From assembly GCA_937892215.1 (NCBI GenBank), contig CALAVE010000073.1:1-62521 (forward strand): DNA of 62,521 nucleotides, in the 5' to 3' direction. This DNA is from an uncultured Porphyromonadaceae bacterium (GTDB taxonomy: Bacteria > Bacteroidota > Bacteroidia > Bacteroidales > Muribaculaceae). The position numbers and the translations under genes were made by a program. This document shows, one piece after another, positions 45,226 to 54,180 of the stretch. The notes below the pieces were generated by a model. That model saw only the letters and a list, made by a program, of their open reading frames with translations, had not been told where the DNA came from and ran no database searches. Position 1 is the stretch's first letter. Every line of letters starts with the position of its first letter.

Positions 45226-45944
45226 TGTTGGTAAGTATATTTTGTATCTTGGAGAAAGAAAAATTAAATATTAGCGGAGTCGCTATGTATTCATTGGATT
45301 TCTTTCACAGCATAGTACACAAACGTTTTTTTCGCTCTTGATTCCTTGCTCAATCTGATTACAAAGATAAGGAATTGATTTGTAAATTCAATCCTAAATC
45401 TGGCTTTATTTGTAACTTTATTAGCACACCTGCAATTGTCCGTATCTGTTCAGCGAATAATATCAAGGAGTACCCTATCGGGAAGAAATCTCACAAATCA
45501 ATTCAAATCTTTATGTTTTTCGACTTATAAATTTGTTTGATTTGGTTAGATTTGTATGATTTCTCGCCGAAGGCGACTAAAAAAGATGAATCGCTGAACA
45601 GTTACGCCCGCTCTTCTTTTTTCTAAAATGTGCTAAATGTGCTTATATTTTTCTGAAACTGCAATTATAACACCAATTACAGTAAATTATAAGCATCTTT
45701 TCGTCGTTCATTATCCCCAAATTATCTAAATAAATCGTCAAGGCATAAGTCATATTAAATAAAACCCGTATAACTCAATATATTAATTTTCAGTGGAATA
45801 ATTAATTGTTTTTTGGCGAGATTGTGAGCTATAACTCGATTTTTTTGGCGTATAAGCCAATTTTCAGCCTGCAAATTGACCCATAAGCCTAAAATTCAAT
45901 AAAACAGAAATAAGGGGGGGACAAGTAGGGAATTTTGCAAACAA
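45226..45944. other. AT-rich intergenic stretch, no gene recognised
   Basis: About 720 bases of AT-rich DNA with stops in all frames and short degenerate repeats such as GATTTGGTTAGATTTGTATG near 45540. No homology-bearing ORF, RNA gene or insertion-sequence end was recognised. Confidence 0.5.
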
Positions 45945-45984
45945 AAATCCGACAACCATTGAAAATCAAATAGTTGTCGGATTT
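45945..45984 (-). terminator. Terminator of the CAT-anticodon tRNA
   Basis: Perfect 12-pair stem AAATCCGACAAC/GTTGTCGGATTT; on the minus strand it is followed by TTTTTG, directly downstream of the tRNA. Confidence 0.85.
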
Positions 45985-45990
45985 AAAACG

Positions 45991-46064
45991 TGGTCCCTCT
46001 TGGGCTTGAACCAAGGACCCCCTGATTATGAGTCAGATGCTCTAACCAACTGAGCTAAGGGACC
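45991..46064 (-). tRNA. tRNA with CAT anticodon (Met, or Ile2)
   Basis: 74 nt: acceptor GGTCCCT/AGGGACC, D-stem GCTC/GAGC, anticodon loop CTCATAA, T-loop TTCAAGC, discriminator A; no encoded CCA. The acceptor lacks the initiator-type first mismatch, so it is elongator Met or the lysidine-modified Ile2; sequence alone does not settle which. Confidence 0.9.
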
Positions 46065-46161
46065 GCAATTCTCGCGAAATGCGTTGCAAAGTTAGTGATT
46101 TTTGCGCAATCCGCAACACTTATCTCACTTTTTTTCAAAATATTTATTTTTTCTCTCTTTA

Positions 46162-46354
46162 TTTAACCCGATTCGGTCAGTAGGATTTATGCCAGAGCAG
46201 ATTTTATTTTGAGAAGGTTGCGAAGAGATTGTCGAAGGCATAGCGGGCTATGGTGAGACAATTTCTGAAGCAAGATGCCGAAAGAAAACTGTTATGGCAT
46301 AAATAGACATTCTAAAACCGCCTTTTGTCGGCCTAATGACCGATTCGGGTTTAA
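46162..46354. mobile_element. MITE-like palindromic element
   Basis: 193 bp bounded by 23-bp imperfect terminal inverted repeats (46162-46184 and 46332-46354, 20 of 23 pairing; TTTAACCCGATTCGG.. / ..CCGATTCGGGTTTAA). Inside are a second inverted repeat ATTTATGCCA (46185-46194)/TGGCATAAAT (46295-46304) and a central hairpin CATAG-CGGG-CTATG (46239-46252). No coding potential. Its core is related to the ftsA-ftsZ element and its right end to 5734-5761. Confidence 0.7.
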
Positions 46355-46372
46355 CGGTGATTCCGGGCTTTC

Positions 46373-47800
46373 CTACAGCCCCTGCTTGGCCCGTTTCAGC
46401 TCCTCCACGTACTCGCTGATGCGGTGCAACTCACGCGGAATCTGTATGCGTTGTGGGCAGTGTGGCACGCAGTGCCCACACCCTATGCAGTGGTCGGCCT
46501 GGCGCAGTTTGGGCACGCTGCGGTCGTATCCCACGAGGAACGCCCGCCGCTGTTTTGCGTATTCAGCGCTTTCGCTGTCATGAGGCACGTTGCCTTCACT
46601 CAGGCACTTGTTGTAGTGAACGAAAATCGCCGGGATGTCTATTCCGTATGGGCACGGCATGCAATACTTGCAGTCGTTGCACGGAATGGTGTTGTAACTC
46701 ACCATGTCGGTGGCTATCTGTTCCAGGAACTTCATTTCCTCGTCGGTGAGTGGCACCAGCGGGCTGTAGGTCCGCAGGTTGTCCTTCAGGTGTTCCATGA
46801 ATGTCATGCCGCTCAGCACTGTCAGCACATTCGGGTATGTACCGGCATAGCGGAATGCCCACGATGCCACCGAGTGTTCTTTGTCACGGGTCTTCAGCCG
46901 CTTCACCAGCGGGTCGGGCAACTTACTGAGCCGGCCGCCCAGCAGCGGCTCCATTATCACTGCCGGAATATTTCGCTTCAGCAATTCGCCGTACAGGTAG
47001 TCGGCGTTGGTGTTGCGCTCGTTTATCTCCTTGGCGTGCTTCCAGTCCAGATAGTTCAGTTCTATCTGCACAAAGTCCCAGTGATAACGGTCGTGCTGCG
47101 ACAGCAGATAATCAAACACCGCAATGTCGCCGTGATAAGAGAACCCCAGATTGCGTATCACGCCTTTCTCTCGCTGCTCAAGCAAGTACTCCAGCAGTCC
47201 GTTGTCCTCGTAGCGTCCGCGGTAAGTCTCCATTCCGTCCTCGCCCATGCCTATGCCGTGCAGTAGCAAGTAGTCCACGTAGTCCACCTGTAACTCTTTC
47301 AGCGAGTTCTGAAACATCTCCACTCCGGCTTCCAGGCTCCACGTGTCAGGGCTGAAGTTCGACAGTTTTGTAGCGATGAAAAATTCCTCTCTTTTGTGGC
47401 GGCTCAGCGCTATTCCGGTGCAGTGCTCGGAGCGACCCTTGCAGTAGGCCGGAGAGGTGTCAAAGTAGTTCACGCCGTGCTCTATCGCGTAGTCCACTTG
47501 GCGGTTCACCATCTCTTGGTCTATCTCGGCATCGCCGTCTTCGCGGGCACTGGCGTTTGATTCAATGGTGGGCAGGCGCATCATGCCGTAGCCCAGTAGC
47601 GACACTTTTTCACCGGTCTTGGGGTTGGTCCTGTAGGTCATCTTGCCCTTGGGCGGTTCCTGCTCTGTGATTTCCGTATTGTCTGAGCACCCCACCACCG
47701 TGGGAATGGTTAGCGTCGCTGCTCCCAGTCCCATCGCCTTTAGGAAGTCTCGGCGACTCAGTGCCTTGCCGGTCGTTATGTTTTTCTTATCTTGTTCCAT
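46373..47800 (-). CDS. Tat-exported aldo/keto reductase with ferredoxin domain
   Basis: 475 residues. Twin-arginine signal SRRDFLKAMGLGAATLTIP (about 15-33) followed by a cysteine (VVGCSDN) that could be lipidated. Aldo/keto reductase barrel: NYFDTSPAYCKGRSE (catalytic Asp/Tyr region), NLGFSYHGD, QIELNYLDW. The C-terminus adds two iron-sulfur motifs: CNDCKYCMPCPYGIDIP and CIGCGHCVPHCP. Nine nt after the polyferredoxin gene; together they look like an electron-transfer pair. Substrate unknown. Confidence 0.88.
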   Translation of the reverse strand: MEQDKKNITTGKALSRRDFLKAMGLGAATLTIPTVVGCSDNTEITEQEPPKGKMTYRTNPKTGEKVSLLGYGMMRLPTIESNASAREDGDAEIDQEMVNRQVDYAIEHGVNYFDTSPAYCKGRSEHCTGIALSRHKREEFFIATKLSNFSPDTWSLEAGVEMFQNSLKELQVDYVDYLLLHGIGMGEDGMETYRGRYEDNGLLEYLLEQREKGVIRNLGFSYHGDIAVFDYLLSQHDRYHWDFVQIELNYLDWKHAKEINERNTNADYLYGELLKRNIPAVIMEPLLGGRLSKLPDPLVKRLKTRDKEHSVASWAFRYAGTYPNVLTVLSGMTFMEHLKDNLRTYSPLVPLTDEEMKFLEQIATDMVSYNTIPCNDCKYCMPCPYGIDIPAIFVHYNKCLSEGNVPHDSESAEYAKQRRAFLVGYDRSVPKLRQADHCIGCGHCVPHCPQRIQIPRELHRISEYVEELKRAKQGL

Positions 47801-47809
47801 GACGTAATT

Positions 47810-49303
47810 CTAAATTGTTCTGTGCTGTTCATGGCCCTCAACGTAGATTGCCGAGAACGGGCGCGAGGGGCACACGTATTCGCACGACCCGCAGCCGGTG
47901 CAACGCTCCACGTTCACCACCGGTACCATCGGCGAGTTTTCGTCGTTCTCATCCAGCGGCACCATCATTATCGCCCCCGACGGACAGTGACGGGCGCAGT
48001 TACCGCACGATGTGCCGTTCCATGCCGGCAGGCAGTTCTCCTTCACCCACACCGCATGTCCTATCTGGAGCGAACTTTTCTCCGAAGGGGCTATCTTTCT
48101 TATCGCGCCTGTGGGGCACACCTCCGAGCAGCGTGTGCATTCCGGCCGGCAGAAGCCGCGGTCGTAGTTCATCGTTGGTTGCATCAGTGTCTTCAGACCC
48201 TTCGACGGACGTAGCACTCCGTTGGGGCATTGTGCCACGCACAGCTGGCATGCCGTGCAGTGTGCCGCCATGTTACGTGCTCCATGCGAGCCAGGGGGCG
48301 TCAGCGGTGTGCTGCGCTTGGGCTCCTTCTTATCTGCTATTGCGGCAAGTCCGCCGTCCACTTTCTTGTTCACCTGTGCCGTCACTGCCCCGGCTGCCAC
48401 TATTGCGCCACCCATAAGCACGGCCCTGCGAACTTCGTCATGAGTCGCTTCGGCTTTTGTCGCATCTTTCTTCTTTCCGGAAATTTTCCTGGCTGGCCCA
48501 TAATGCAGTGCTCCAAAGTTGCATTTCTCCAAGCAGTCGCCGCACGTCACGCACCGGCTGTAGTCCACTGTGTGGCTCTTGTAATCGATGCACGATGCCT
48601 TGCAGTTCCGGCTGCACAGACTGCACGACTTGCACTTGTCTGCGTCGAAACGGACTTTCAGCAGCGAGAACTTCGCCACGTAGCCCAGAACTGTGCCTAC
48701 GGGGCAGATGGTGTTACAGTATGTGCGTCCGTTGCGCCACGCCAGGATGCCGAGCACCACTAGCGTAATTGCCGCTACGGCGGTAACTGTCACACTCTTC
48801 ATCCACACGTCTGTGCCGTAGAATGCGTAACTCTCATAGTGCGCGGCTATGCTTGCCAGCAGGTTGTTACCCCACAGATACAGTGGCTGTAGCAGGCTGT
48901 TCACTATGCGGCCGTAGCTGCTGTAGGGGGCAAGCAGAGCCACAATCACGTGCGCGCCGGATATCAGCGCCACCACCATCACTCCCAGCATCACCAGGCG
49001 CAGCACGCGTTTCTCACCTGAATAAGTGAACCGGTTTTTGCGACGTTTGCCGGCGAACCACGATATTACGTCTTGCATTATCCCCAGCGGGCATATAACC
49101 GAGCAGTAAATCCTGCCCATAATCAGTGTCAGCAGCAATAGCGCTCCCACTATCACCACATTGCACGCAAGCAATGCGGGAAGGAACTGCACTTTTGCCA
49201 GCCAGCCCAGCCAGTGATGTAATATGCCGGTGAAGTCAAGCAGCAACGCTGTTATCAGCACCATTATCACACTGGCTGTGATTATTCTTATTTTTCTTAG
49301 CAT
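47810..49303 (-). CDS. Membrane polyferredoxin (NapH/CcoG-like iron-sulfur protein)
   Basis: 497 residues from the ATG at 49303 (first hydrophobic segment follows at once); the frame is open to 49357. Four to five transmembrane segments in the first 210 residues with NapH-type CSVICPLGIMQD and CNTICPVGTVLGY cysteine motifs, then six candidate [4Fe-4S] sites (for example CKSCSLCSRNC, CVTCGDCLEKC, CTACQLCVAQCP, CTRCSEVCPTG, CGNCARHCPSG, CTGCGSCEYVCPS). It probably relays electrons across or along the membrane to the Tat-exported reductase encoded next. The donor is unknown. Confidence 0.85.
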   Translation of the reverse strand: MLRKIRIITASVIMVLITALLLDFTGILHHWLGWLAKVQFLPALLACNVVIVGALLLLTLIMGRIYCSVICPLGIMQDVISWFAGKRRKNRFTYSGEKRVLRLVMLGVMVVALISGAHVIVALLAPYSSYGRIVNSLLQPLYLWGNNLLASIAAHYESYAFYGTDVWMKSVTVTAVAAITLVVLGILAWRNGRTYCNTICPVGTVLGYVAKFSLLKVRFDADKCKSCSLCSRNCKASCIDYKSHTVDYSRCVTCGDCLEKCNFGALHYGPARKISGKKKDATKAEATHDEVRRAVLMGGAIVAAGAVTAQVNKKVDGGLAAIADKKEPKRSTPLTPPGSHGARNMAAHCTACQLCVAQCPNGVLRPSKGLKTLMQPTMNYDRGFCRPECTRCSEVCPTGAIRKIAPSEKSSLQIGHAVWVKENCLPAWNGTSCGNCARHCPSGAIMMVPLDENDENSPMVPVVNVERCTGCGSCEYVCPSRPFSAIYVEGHEQHRTI

Positions 49304-49334
49304 ATATCTTTTTGTTTTGTGCCTATTGTGTTTC

Positions 49335-51005
49335 TCAATAATGGAACAGACTGCCACCCAGGAACTCGCGCAGCAGACTGGTGCTCGGTATCTCGTTCTC
49401 GTTCAGAGACTCAAAGTGCTCCAGGAAGTGCAGCAGGCGATAAGCCTCGCTGTATTCCGGAGCGTTTACAGGTATCTGCTTCAGTACACGTTCGGCCTGA
49501 TCTTTCATCACAGCCAACTCAAAAATCAGTGAGGAGTTGAACATGGCATCGGCGTTTTCCTGATACGGGAATATCCACTTTTCCTCACCGCGGCGCACAC
49601 TCGCCCAGCGTGCAATGGTCTCCTGTGCCGTGATGTTTCTGTATTTGCTGTCGCGCACTATTCGGCGAAGCAGGCGGTTATCGCTTGCCGGAATCCAGTT
49701 GTGGTCGTCGATGTTGAGCGTTGTCAGAGCCGACACAAATATCTTGAATTTCTGCTTGTCTGGAATCTGAGGTGTGAGGTCGGGGTTAAGTCCGTGGATG
49801 CCTTCCATCAGCAGTATGTCACCGTCGTTGAGTTTCATGGTCTCACCTTTGTACTCTCGCTTGCCGGTTGTGAAATTATATGTGGGCATACTCACCTCCT
49901 TACCGTCTAACAATGCCTGCAAGTCTTCGTTCAGTTGCTTCAGATCCAGCGCGTAGAGCGACTCATAGTCCAGTTCTCCGAATTCATCACGTGGTGTGTC
50001 CAGCCTGTTCACGAAATAGTTGTCCAGAGATATCATCTTGGGCACTATGTAATTGGTTATCAGCTGAATCGACAGTCTCATGGCACTCGTGGTCTTTCCG
50101 CTCGACGACGGGCCGGCTATCAGCACCACTCGTGCACCGCCTTTCTTGTACCGTGCTGCTATGTCGTCGGCTATCTTGGCGAACATCTTGTTGTGAAGTG
50201 CCTCGGTTACGTTAATCAGCAGTGGCGCGTAGTGACCCTTCACGGCTGCGTTCAGTTCACCAACGTCGCTGATGTTCACCACGCAGTTGAAGTCCACATA
50301 GTCCGTGTAGGCTTTGAACGTCTTTTTCATCTTCTTCGGCTTGTACGCCTCGCTCAGGTTCTTGCGATTGGGACCCATTAGAAGCATACCACCGTTATAC
50401 GGAAGCAAGTCAAACACGCTTATGCTGGCTGTTGATGGCGCGAGTGGGCTGTAGTATGTGTCTATCACGTTGCCCAGTTTATAGTACTGGCAGTAGAGTT
50501 TGTGCGACGATGAAAGCAGGCGCACTTTGTCGGGCATGCCTTGGTCTTTCATCATTTCTATCACGTCTTCGGTTAGTCGCTCCTGGCTTACGAATGGAAT
50601 GCCTTCGGCCACAATCTCTTGCATTCGCTCCTTAATGGCTGTAATCGTCTTGGCCGATATTGGCTCTTTCTCATGCTTGAACTCGCAATAGTAACCGTTA
50701 GAAATGAAATGCCGTATAAGAAGGCGCTTGCCAGGATAGAGGTCAGTTATTGCCTTGTACATTATCATGCACAGTGAGTTGATATACACACGGTAGCCCT
50801 CCGGCGACTCCGGCGACAGAAACTCGATGTGCTGCGGACGATACACCCTGAAGTGCAAGCCGCGTGTCACATTATTCACTTTCGCGCAGATAGCGTTAAT
50901 TCCCAGACGGTTCTTCATCGTGCTGAACACAGCCTGCAGACTGTCTCCGCCTTGCACGTCAATATACTCGTTTGTGTTTTTGCAATAAATCTTGAGTTCC
51001 TCCAT
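49335..51005 (-). CDS. Nucleoside (uridine-type) kinase with TGS/ThrRS-like N-terminus
   Basis: 556 residues. The N-terminal 60 residues resemble a TGS domain (LKIYCKNTNEYIDVQGGDSL), followed by a region like the second domain of threonyl-tRNA synthetase. The kinase core begins near 280: Walker A AGPSSSGKTTSAMRL, Walker-type lid MISLDNYFVNR, LLMEGIHGLNPDL, matching the phosphoribulokinase/uridine kinase family. This two-part architecture is standard in Bacteroidota and Firmicutes 'nucleoside kinase' proteins. The true substrate is not shown by sequence. Confidence 0.88.
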   Translation of the reverse strand: MEELKIYCKNTNEYIDVQGGDSLQAVFSTMKNRLGINAICAKVNNVTRGLHFRVYRPQHIEFLSPESPEGYRVYINSLCMIMYKAITDLYPGKRLLIRHFISNGYYCEFKHEKEPISAKTITAIKERMQEIVAEGIPFVSQERLTEDVIEMMKDQGMPDKVRLLSSSHKLYCQYYKLGNVIDTYYSPLAPSTASISVFDLLPYNGGMLLMGPNRKNLSEAYKPKKMKKTFKAYTDYVDFNCVVNISDVGELNAAVKGHYAPLLINVTEALHNKMFAKIADDIAARYKKGGARVVLIAGPSSSGKTTSAMRLSIQLITNYIVPKMISLDNYFVNRLDTPRDEFGELDYESLYALDLKQLNEDLQALLDGKEVSMPTYNFTTGKREYKGETMKLNDGDILLMEGIHGLNPDLTPQIPDKQKFKIFVSALTTLNIDDHNWIPASDNRLLRRIVRDSKYRNITAQETIARWASVRRGEEKWIFPYQENADAMFNSSLIFELAVMKDQAERVLKQIPVNAPEYSEAYRLLHFLEHFESLNENEIPSTSLLREFLGGSLFHY

Positions 51006-51023
51006 GTTTTTATGTTTTTATTG

Positions 51024-51071
51024 CAAATATAACATTTTCCGCGCAATTTATGAAATAAACAGCGCGGAAAA
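51024..51071 (-). promoter_or_regulatory. Promoter box of the nucleoside kinase operon with adjacent hairpin
   Basis: TATATTTG on the minus strand (51031-51024), immediately preceded by a ten-pair hairpin TTTTCCGCGC (51035-51044)/GCGCGGAAAA (51062-51071). The hairpin could end the upstream lytTR transcript; no clear -33 TTTG is visible. Confidence 0.5.
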
Positions 51072-51109
51072 CACTTGTCGTCTCGCTAAATTCACCTTTT
51101 CGCCGCGTC

Positions 51110-51832
51110 CTACTTGGTAAGGAACTTTGCCGAGATATACGCGTTGAACGCCTCTTTGTACATGTCGCCAATGGGGAGCGATGTTTCAGCGTCAAGCGAT
51201 ACGTGGCTACGGCTCACTTCCTTTATCTTCCGCAGGTTGATGATGTAACTGCGGTGGATACGCATGAATTTGTGGTTTTTAAGGTGCTCGTCCATCCTTT
51301 TCATGCTAAGGAGCGCTACCAGCGCCTTGGGCGAATCTTCGGTGTAGATGCGCAGGTACTCGCTCATCGCCTCAATGTACCGGATGCTGCTTATCTCTAT
51401 GCGCACTATCTTGTAGTCGGTCTTGATATAGATGGCGTTGTCTTCGTCCACACCCGACACCATTGCCGAGTTTATCAGGTCGTACTGCTTCTTCAGTTTA
51501 TCGGTTGTCTTTTTCATGTCCTCCAGGCCAAAGGGCTTCAGCAGGTAGTCCACTGCGTTCACTTTGTAGCCTTCCAGCGCATATTCGGCATAGGCTGTGG
51601 TGAACACCACCATGGGCGGCTGTTCCAGCGAACGGACAAAGTCCAGACCGTTCAGGTCAGGCATGTTGATGTCGATAAACATCGCGTCTATTTCGCCTTC
51701 GGAAACAAGTTTCTGCGCTTCTATGGCACTCTGACACGACCCCACCAGTTCCAAGTCGGGCATTTGGCTGATATACTTTGAAATTTGTTTCAGAGCCAGC
51801 GGCTCGTCATCTATTGCTATGCAACGTATCAT
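51110..51832 (-). CDS. LytTR-family response regulator
   Basis: 240 residues. Receiver domain with DDE (8-10), phospho-acceptor D54 (FIDINMPDLNG) and K in LLKPF; C-terminal LytTR DNA-binding domain (SIRYIEAMSEYLRIYT, MRIHRSYIINLRKI). Overlaps its sensor kinase gene by 4 nt, a classic pair. Target genes unknown. Confidence 0.95.
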   Translation of the reverse strand: MIRCIAIDDEPLALKQISKYISQMPDLELVGSCQSAIEAQKLVSEGEIDAMFIDINMPDLNGLDFVRSLEQPPMVVFTTAYAEYALEGYKVNAVDYLLKPFGLEDMKKTTDKLKKQYDLINSAMVSGVDEDNAIYIKTDYKIVRIEISSIRYIEAMSEYLRIYTEDSPKALVALLSMKRMDEHLKNHKFMRIHRSYIINLRKIKEVSRSHVSLDAETSLPIGDMYKEAFNAYISAKFLTK

Positions 51833-53019
51833 TTATTCTCTGTTTTTATGATTGTGTTATCTTCAATAAAGGGTATTTCCAGTGTAACGGCGTAAGTGGT
51901 TTCGCCGTCGGCTATGTCCAGCCTGTATTCATCGCCATATATCAGGTCCAGTCGTTTACGGCTGTTATCTATGCCTATTCCGCCCTGCTCCATCTTATCG
52001 CCGCTGACTTTTGTGTTGGAGCAGAAGAATCTCACTTTTTCGTCGTTTTCTACCACTTCTATCTGTATCTTGGAACTCTGCACGTAGCTCACGCCGTGCT
52101 TGAATGCATTCTCCACAAACGAAATGAACATCAGCGGCGGTATGGGCCTGCTGCTACAGTCGGACGGCAGATTCACATCAATCTCCACCTTGTCGGTGTA
52201 GCGCATACGCATCAGTTCAAGGTAGTTTGTTATGAACTCCAATTCTCGCTGTAGAGACACCGAACTGTTGTTACTCTCATATAGTACGTAACGCATCAGT
52301 TTGGATAGTTCCAATATTGAACTCTTTGCCTTCTCGGGGTCTTCGTCCACCAGTGCATGGATGTTGTTCAGCGTGTTCATGAAGAAGTGGGGGTTTATCT
52401 GATATTTCAGATATTCCAGCTGCTGCTCCAGCGTCTTCTTCTCCAGTTCCTCTATCTCTTGGGCGCGCTTTATGCTTAGGAAGAAATACTTCACGCCCAC
52501 GTTCACTCCCAGCAACAGCAGCAATATGGTGAATGCCATAATGTCGTGTACGTCCATCGGCGGACGCACCGGCAACAGGTTGTCGCCATCTTGTGGCGCA
52601 CGGTTTTTGGGCATGGGTGGACGTGGCATGTTATTATCATTCGCTTTTTCGGCTCGAGCGGCACTATCGTGCTTCATTATTTCCATCGCCTCATGGGGTA
52701 GTGGCATATCGGCAGGACGATGCGAGCACTGATAGGTCTGAAACACACTTATCAGGACTATTGTCGCCGCGATGTAACCCTTTACGTTTCGTTTCTTGAA
52801 CAGTATTGGAGTTAGAAAATGGTTGTGAATCAGAAATGCTCCAAGAAAGAAACAGAGCGTCAGCCAATTATGAAATATATCCTGCCATCGGAACTCTATG
52901 TTGTGATCCATTGACGCATGGGCCGACATACTTAGCACCGGCGACGCGAACATGAATAGCCACAGCAGCAGATACACCCAGAATTCTCCGTGTTTTGTAT
53001 TCTTAATTTTTAATTTCAT
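51829..53019 (-). CDS. Sensor histidine kinase, LytS/YehU (His_kinase) type
   Basis: 396 residues. Four predicted transmembrane segments (about 13-33, 50-70, 80-96, 160-182) with a periplasmic Pro/Met-rich loop between 3 and 4, coiled coil 185-205, phospho-acceptor H211 in YQINPHFFMNTLNNI, and an HATPase domain (FVENAFKHGV, GGIGIDNSRKRL). Precedes and overlaps the LytTR regulator gene. Confidence 0.94.
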   Translation of the reverse strand: MKLKIKNTKHGEFWVYLLLWLFMFASPVLSMSAHASMDHNIEFRWQDIFHNWLTLCFFLGAFLIHNHFLTPILFKKRNVKGYIAATIVLISVFQTYQCSHRPADMPLPHEAMEIMKHDSAARAEKANDNNMPRPPMPKNRAPQDGDNLLPVRPPMDVHDIMAFTILLLLLGVNVGVKYFFLSIKRAQEIEELEKKTLEQQLEYLKYQINPHFFMNTLNNIHALVDEDPEKAKSSILELSKLMRYVLYESNNSSVSLQRELEFITNYLELMRMRYTDKVEIDVNLPSDCSSRPIPPLMFISFVENAFKHGVSYVQSSKIQIEVVENDEKVRFFCSNTKVSGDKMEQGGIGIDNSRKRLDLIYGDEYRLDIADGETTYAVTLEIPFIEDNTIIKTENK

Positions 53020-53043
53020 GGTTTCGCTTTTATTCTTACTTCA

Positions 53044-53075
53044 CAAAGGTAACCAAACTTTCGCTAATCAGCAAA
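53044..53075 (-). promoter_or_regulatory. Promoter of the LytTR two-component operon
   Basis: Minus strand TTTG (53075-53072), 20-nt spacer, TACCTTTG (53051-53044): exact consensus. Confidence 0.8.
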
Positions 53076-53154
53076 ATATTATCTGCGAGCCAGCATTATA
53101 AGCTGACGAATACGCTAAATGTGGCTACAAAACCGGCTCACCGGCATGACAGGA

Positions 53155-54180
53155 CTACAGCAGCGGCTTTATTCGCTCGGCTACATACTCGGCTGTGGTG
53201 CTGCTCCAGTGCGTGTCATCCATGATGAACACGTCTTTGGTGCCGGCTTTAACAAGCGGAAGAAGCAATTCCTTGGCGATGATAAAGTGCGGGTCATCGC
53301 CCACTATTTTCCTGAAATCCTCATTAACGGTCTTGGCTGGGTAAGGATTGTCCGCTATAAACTCCTGATACAAGTCGTATTTGTCGGGAGCGAGGAGAAA
53401 TATCAGGTTCACCCCTCGTTCGCTGGCCATTGCGCGGATAGTATTCACTTTGGTTCTGCCCCCCGCTGTATCAGTGATGTTTTGCTCGTATGTGATGTCC
53501 TCGTTGAAGAATAGCAGGAGGTCCGGCTCGTCGCAAGTGAACAGTGGCATTGTGAGTCTCGCTTTCTTCACGGGATCGTTGATGCCCAGCCGGCAAAAGA
53601 TGAGGTCGCGGGTCTTAATCAGCGGATTCTTCACGTGGTATTCCTCTTTCACGGTGTCGGTGGGCACCGGGCGTGACTTGATTCTTGTAGTCGTTGCTTG
53701 TTGGTAAGGGTTGAACTGGTTCAGACGTGATGGCAGGTAACGCTCGCCTGTCTGTATTATCAGTGTCCGGCAGCAGGTGGAATCCGCGATTCCGCGCTTC
53801 ATCAGTTCGTATGCGCACTGAATTGGATTCCAGAAATTCAGATTCGAAGGTGTAACATTGGCAACCGTGTATCCGTCCCGTGCCAGGAAATTATGGAACG
53901 AGCCGTTCCCCCGCTGCGAAAACGAGTCACCTATCACCAGGACATCATGGAATTTGTCCTGAATCTGGGCTGTATCGTAGATTTCTTCGTAAAGGATGGG
54001 TAGCGGGTTGTGCTGGTCAGGATAGTACACATGTGCTTTGTCCATAGGCAAGTGTCCTATCACGGCAAGGTCTCCGGTGGCGTTCGGTTCTATGTAGCCT
54101 ATGAAATAGACGTAGGCTCCAACAAACAGAAGCCACAACGGCAACACGGTGTAAGCTATTTTGATTAGGAACCTTTTCAT
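53155..54180 (-). CDS. SGNH/AlgX-like O-acetyltransferase-associated protein
   Basis: 341 residues from the ATG at 54180, which shares its A with the MBOAT stop (TGATG); the frame is open to 54225. N-terminal membrane anchor (IAYTVLPLWLLFVGAYVYFI), then an SGNH-hydrolase-like domain: block I VIGDSFSQRGNGSF, and block V DDTHWSS supplying the Asp-His pair. AlgX/AlgJ-type proteins transfer acetyl groups delivered by an MBOAT partner onto exported polysaccharide; the adjacent MBOAT gene fits this. Acceptor polymer unknown. Confidence 0.83.
   Translation of the reverse strand: MKRFLIKIAYTVLPLWLLFVGAYVYFIGYIEPNATGDLAVIGHLPMDKAHVYYPDQHNPLPILYEEIYDTAQIQDKFHDVLVIGDSFSQRGNGSFHNFLARDGYTVANVTPSNLNFWNPIQCAYELMKRGIADSTCCRTLIIQTGERYLPSRLNQFNPYQQATTTRIKSRPVPTDTVKEEYHVKNPLIKTRDLIFCRLGINDPVKKARLTMPLFTCDEPDLLLFFNEDITYEQNITDTAGGRTKVNTIRAMASERGVNLIFLLAPDKYDLYQEFIADNPYPAKTVNEDFRKIVGDDPHFIIAKELLLPLVKAGTKDVFIMDDTHWSSTTAEYVAERIKPLL

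Noticed and set aside
45991..46064. The CAT-anticodon tRNA as an integration site for the neighbouring AT-rich island.
   Set aside because: No duplicated tRNA 3' end and no integrase were found within the island.
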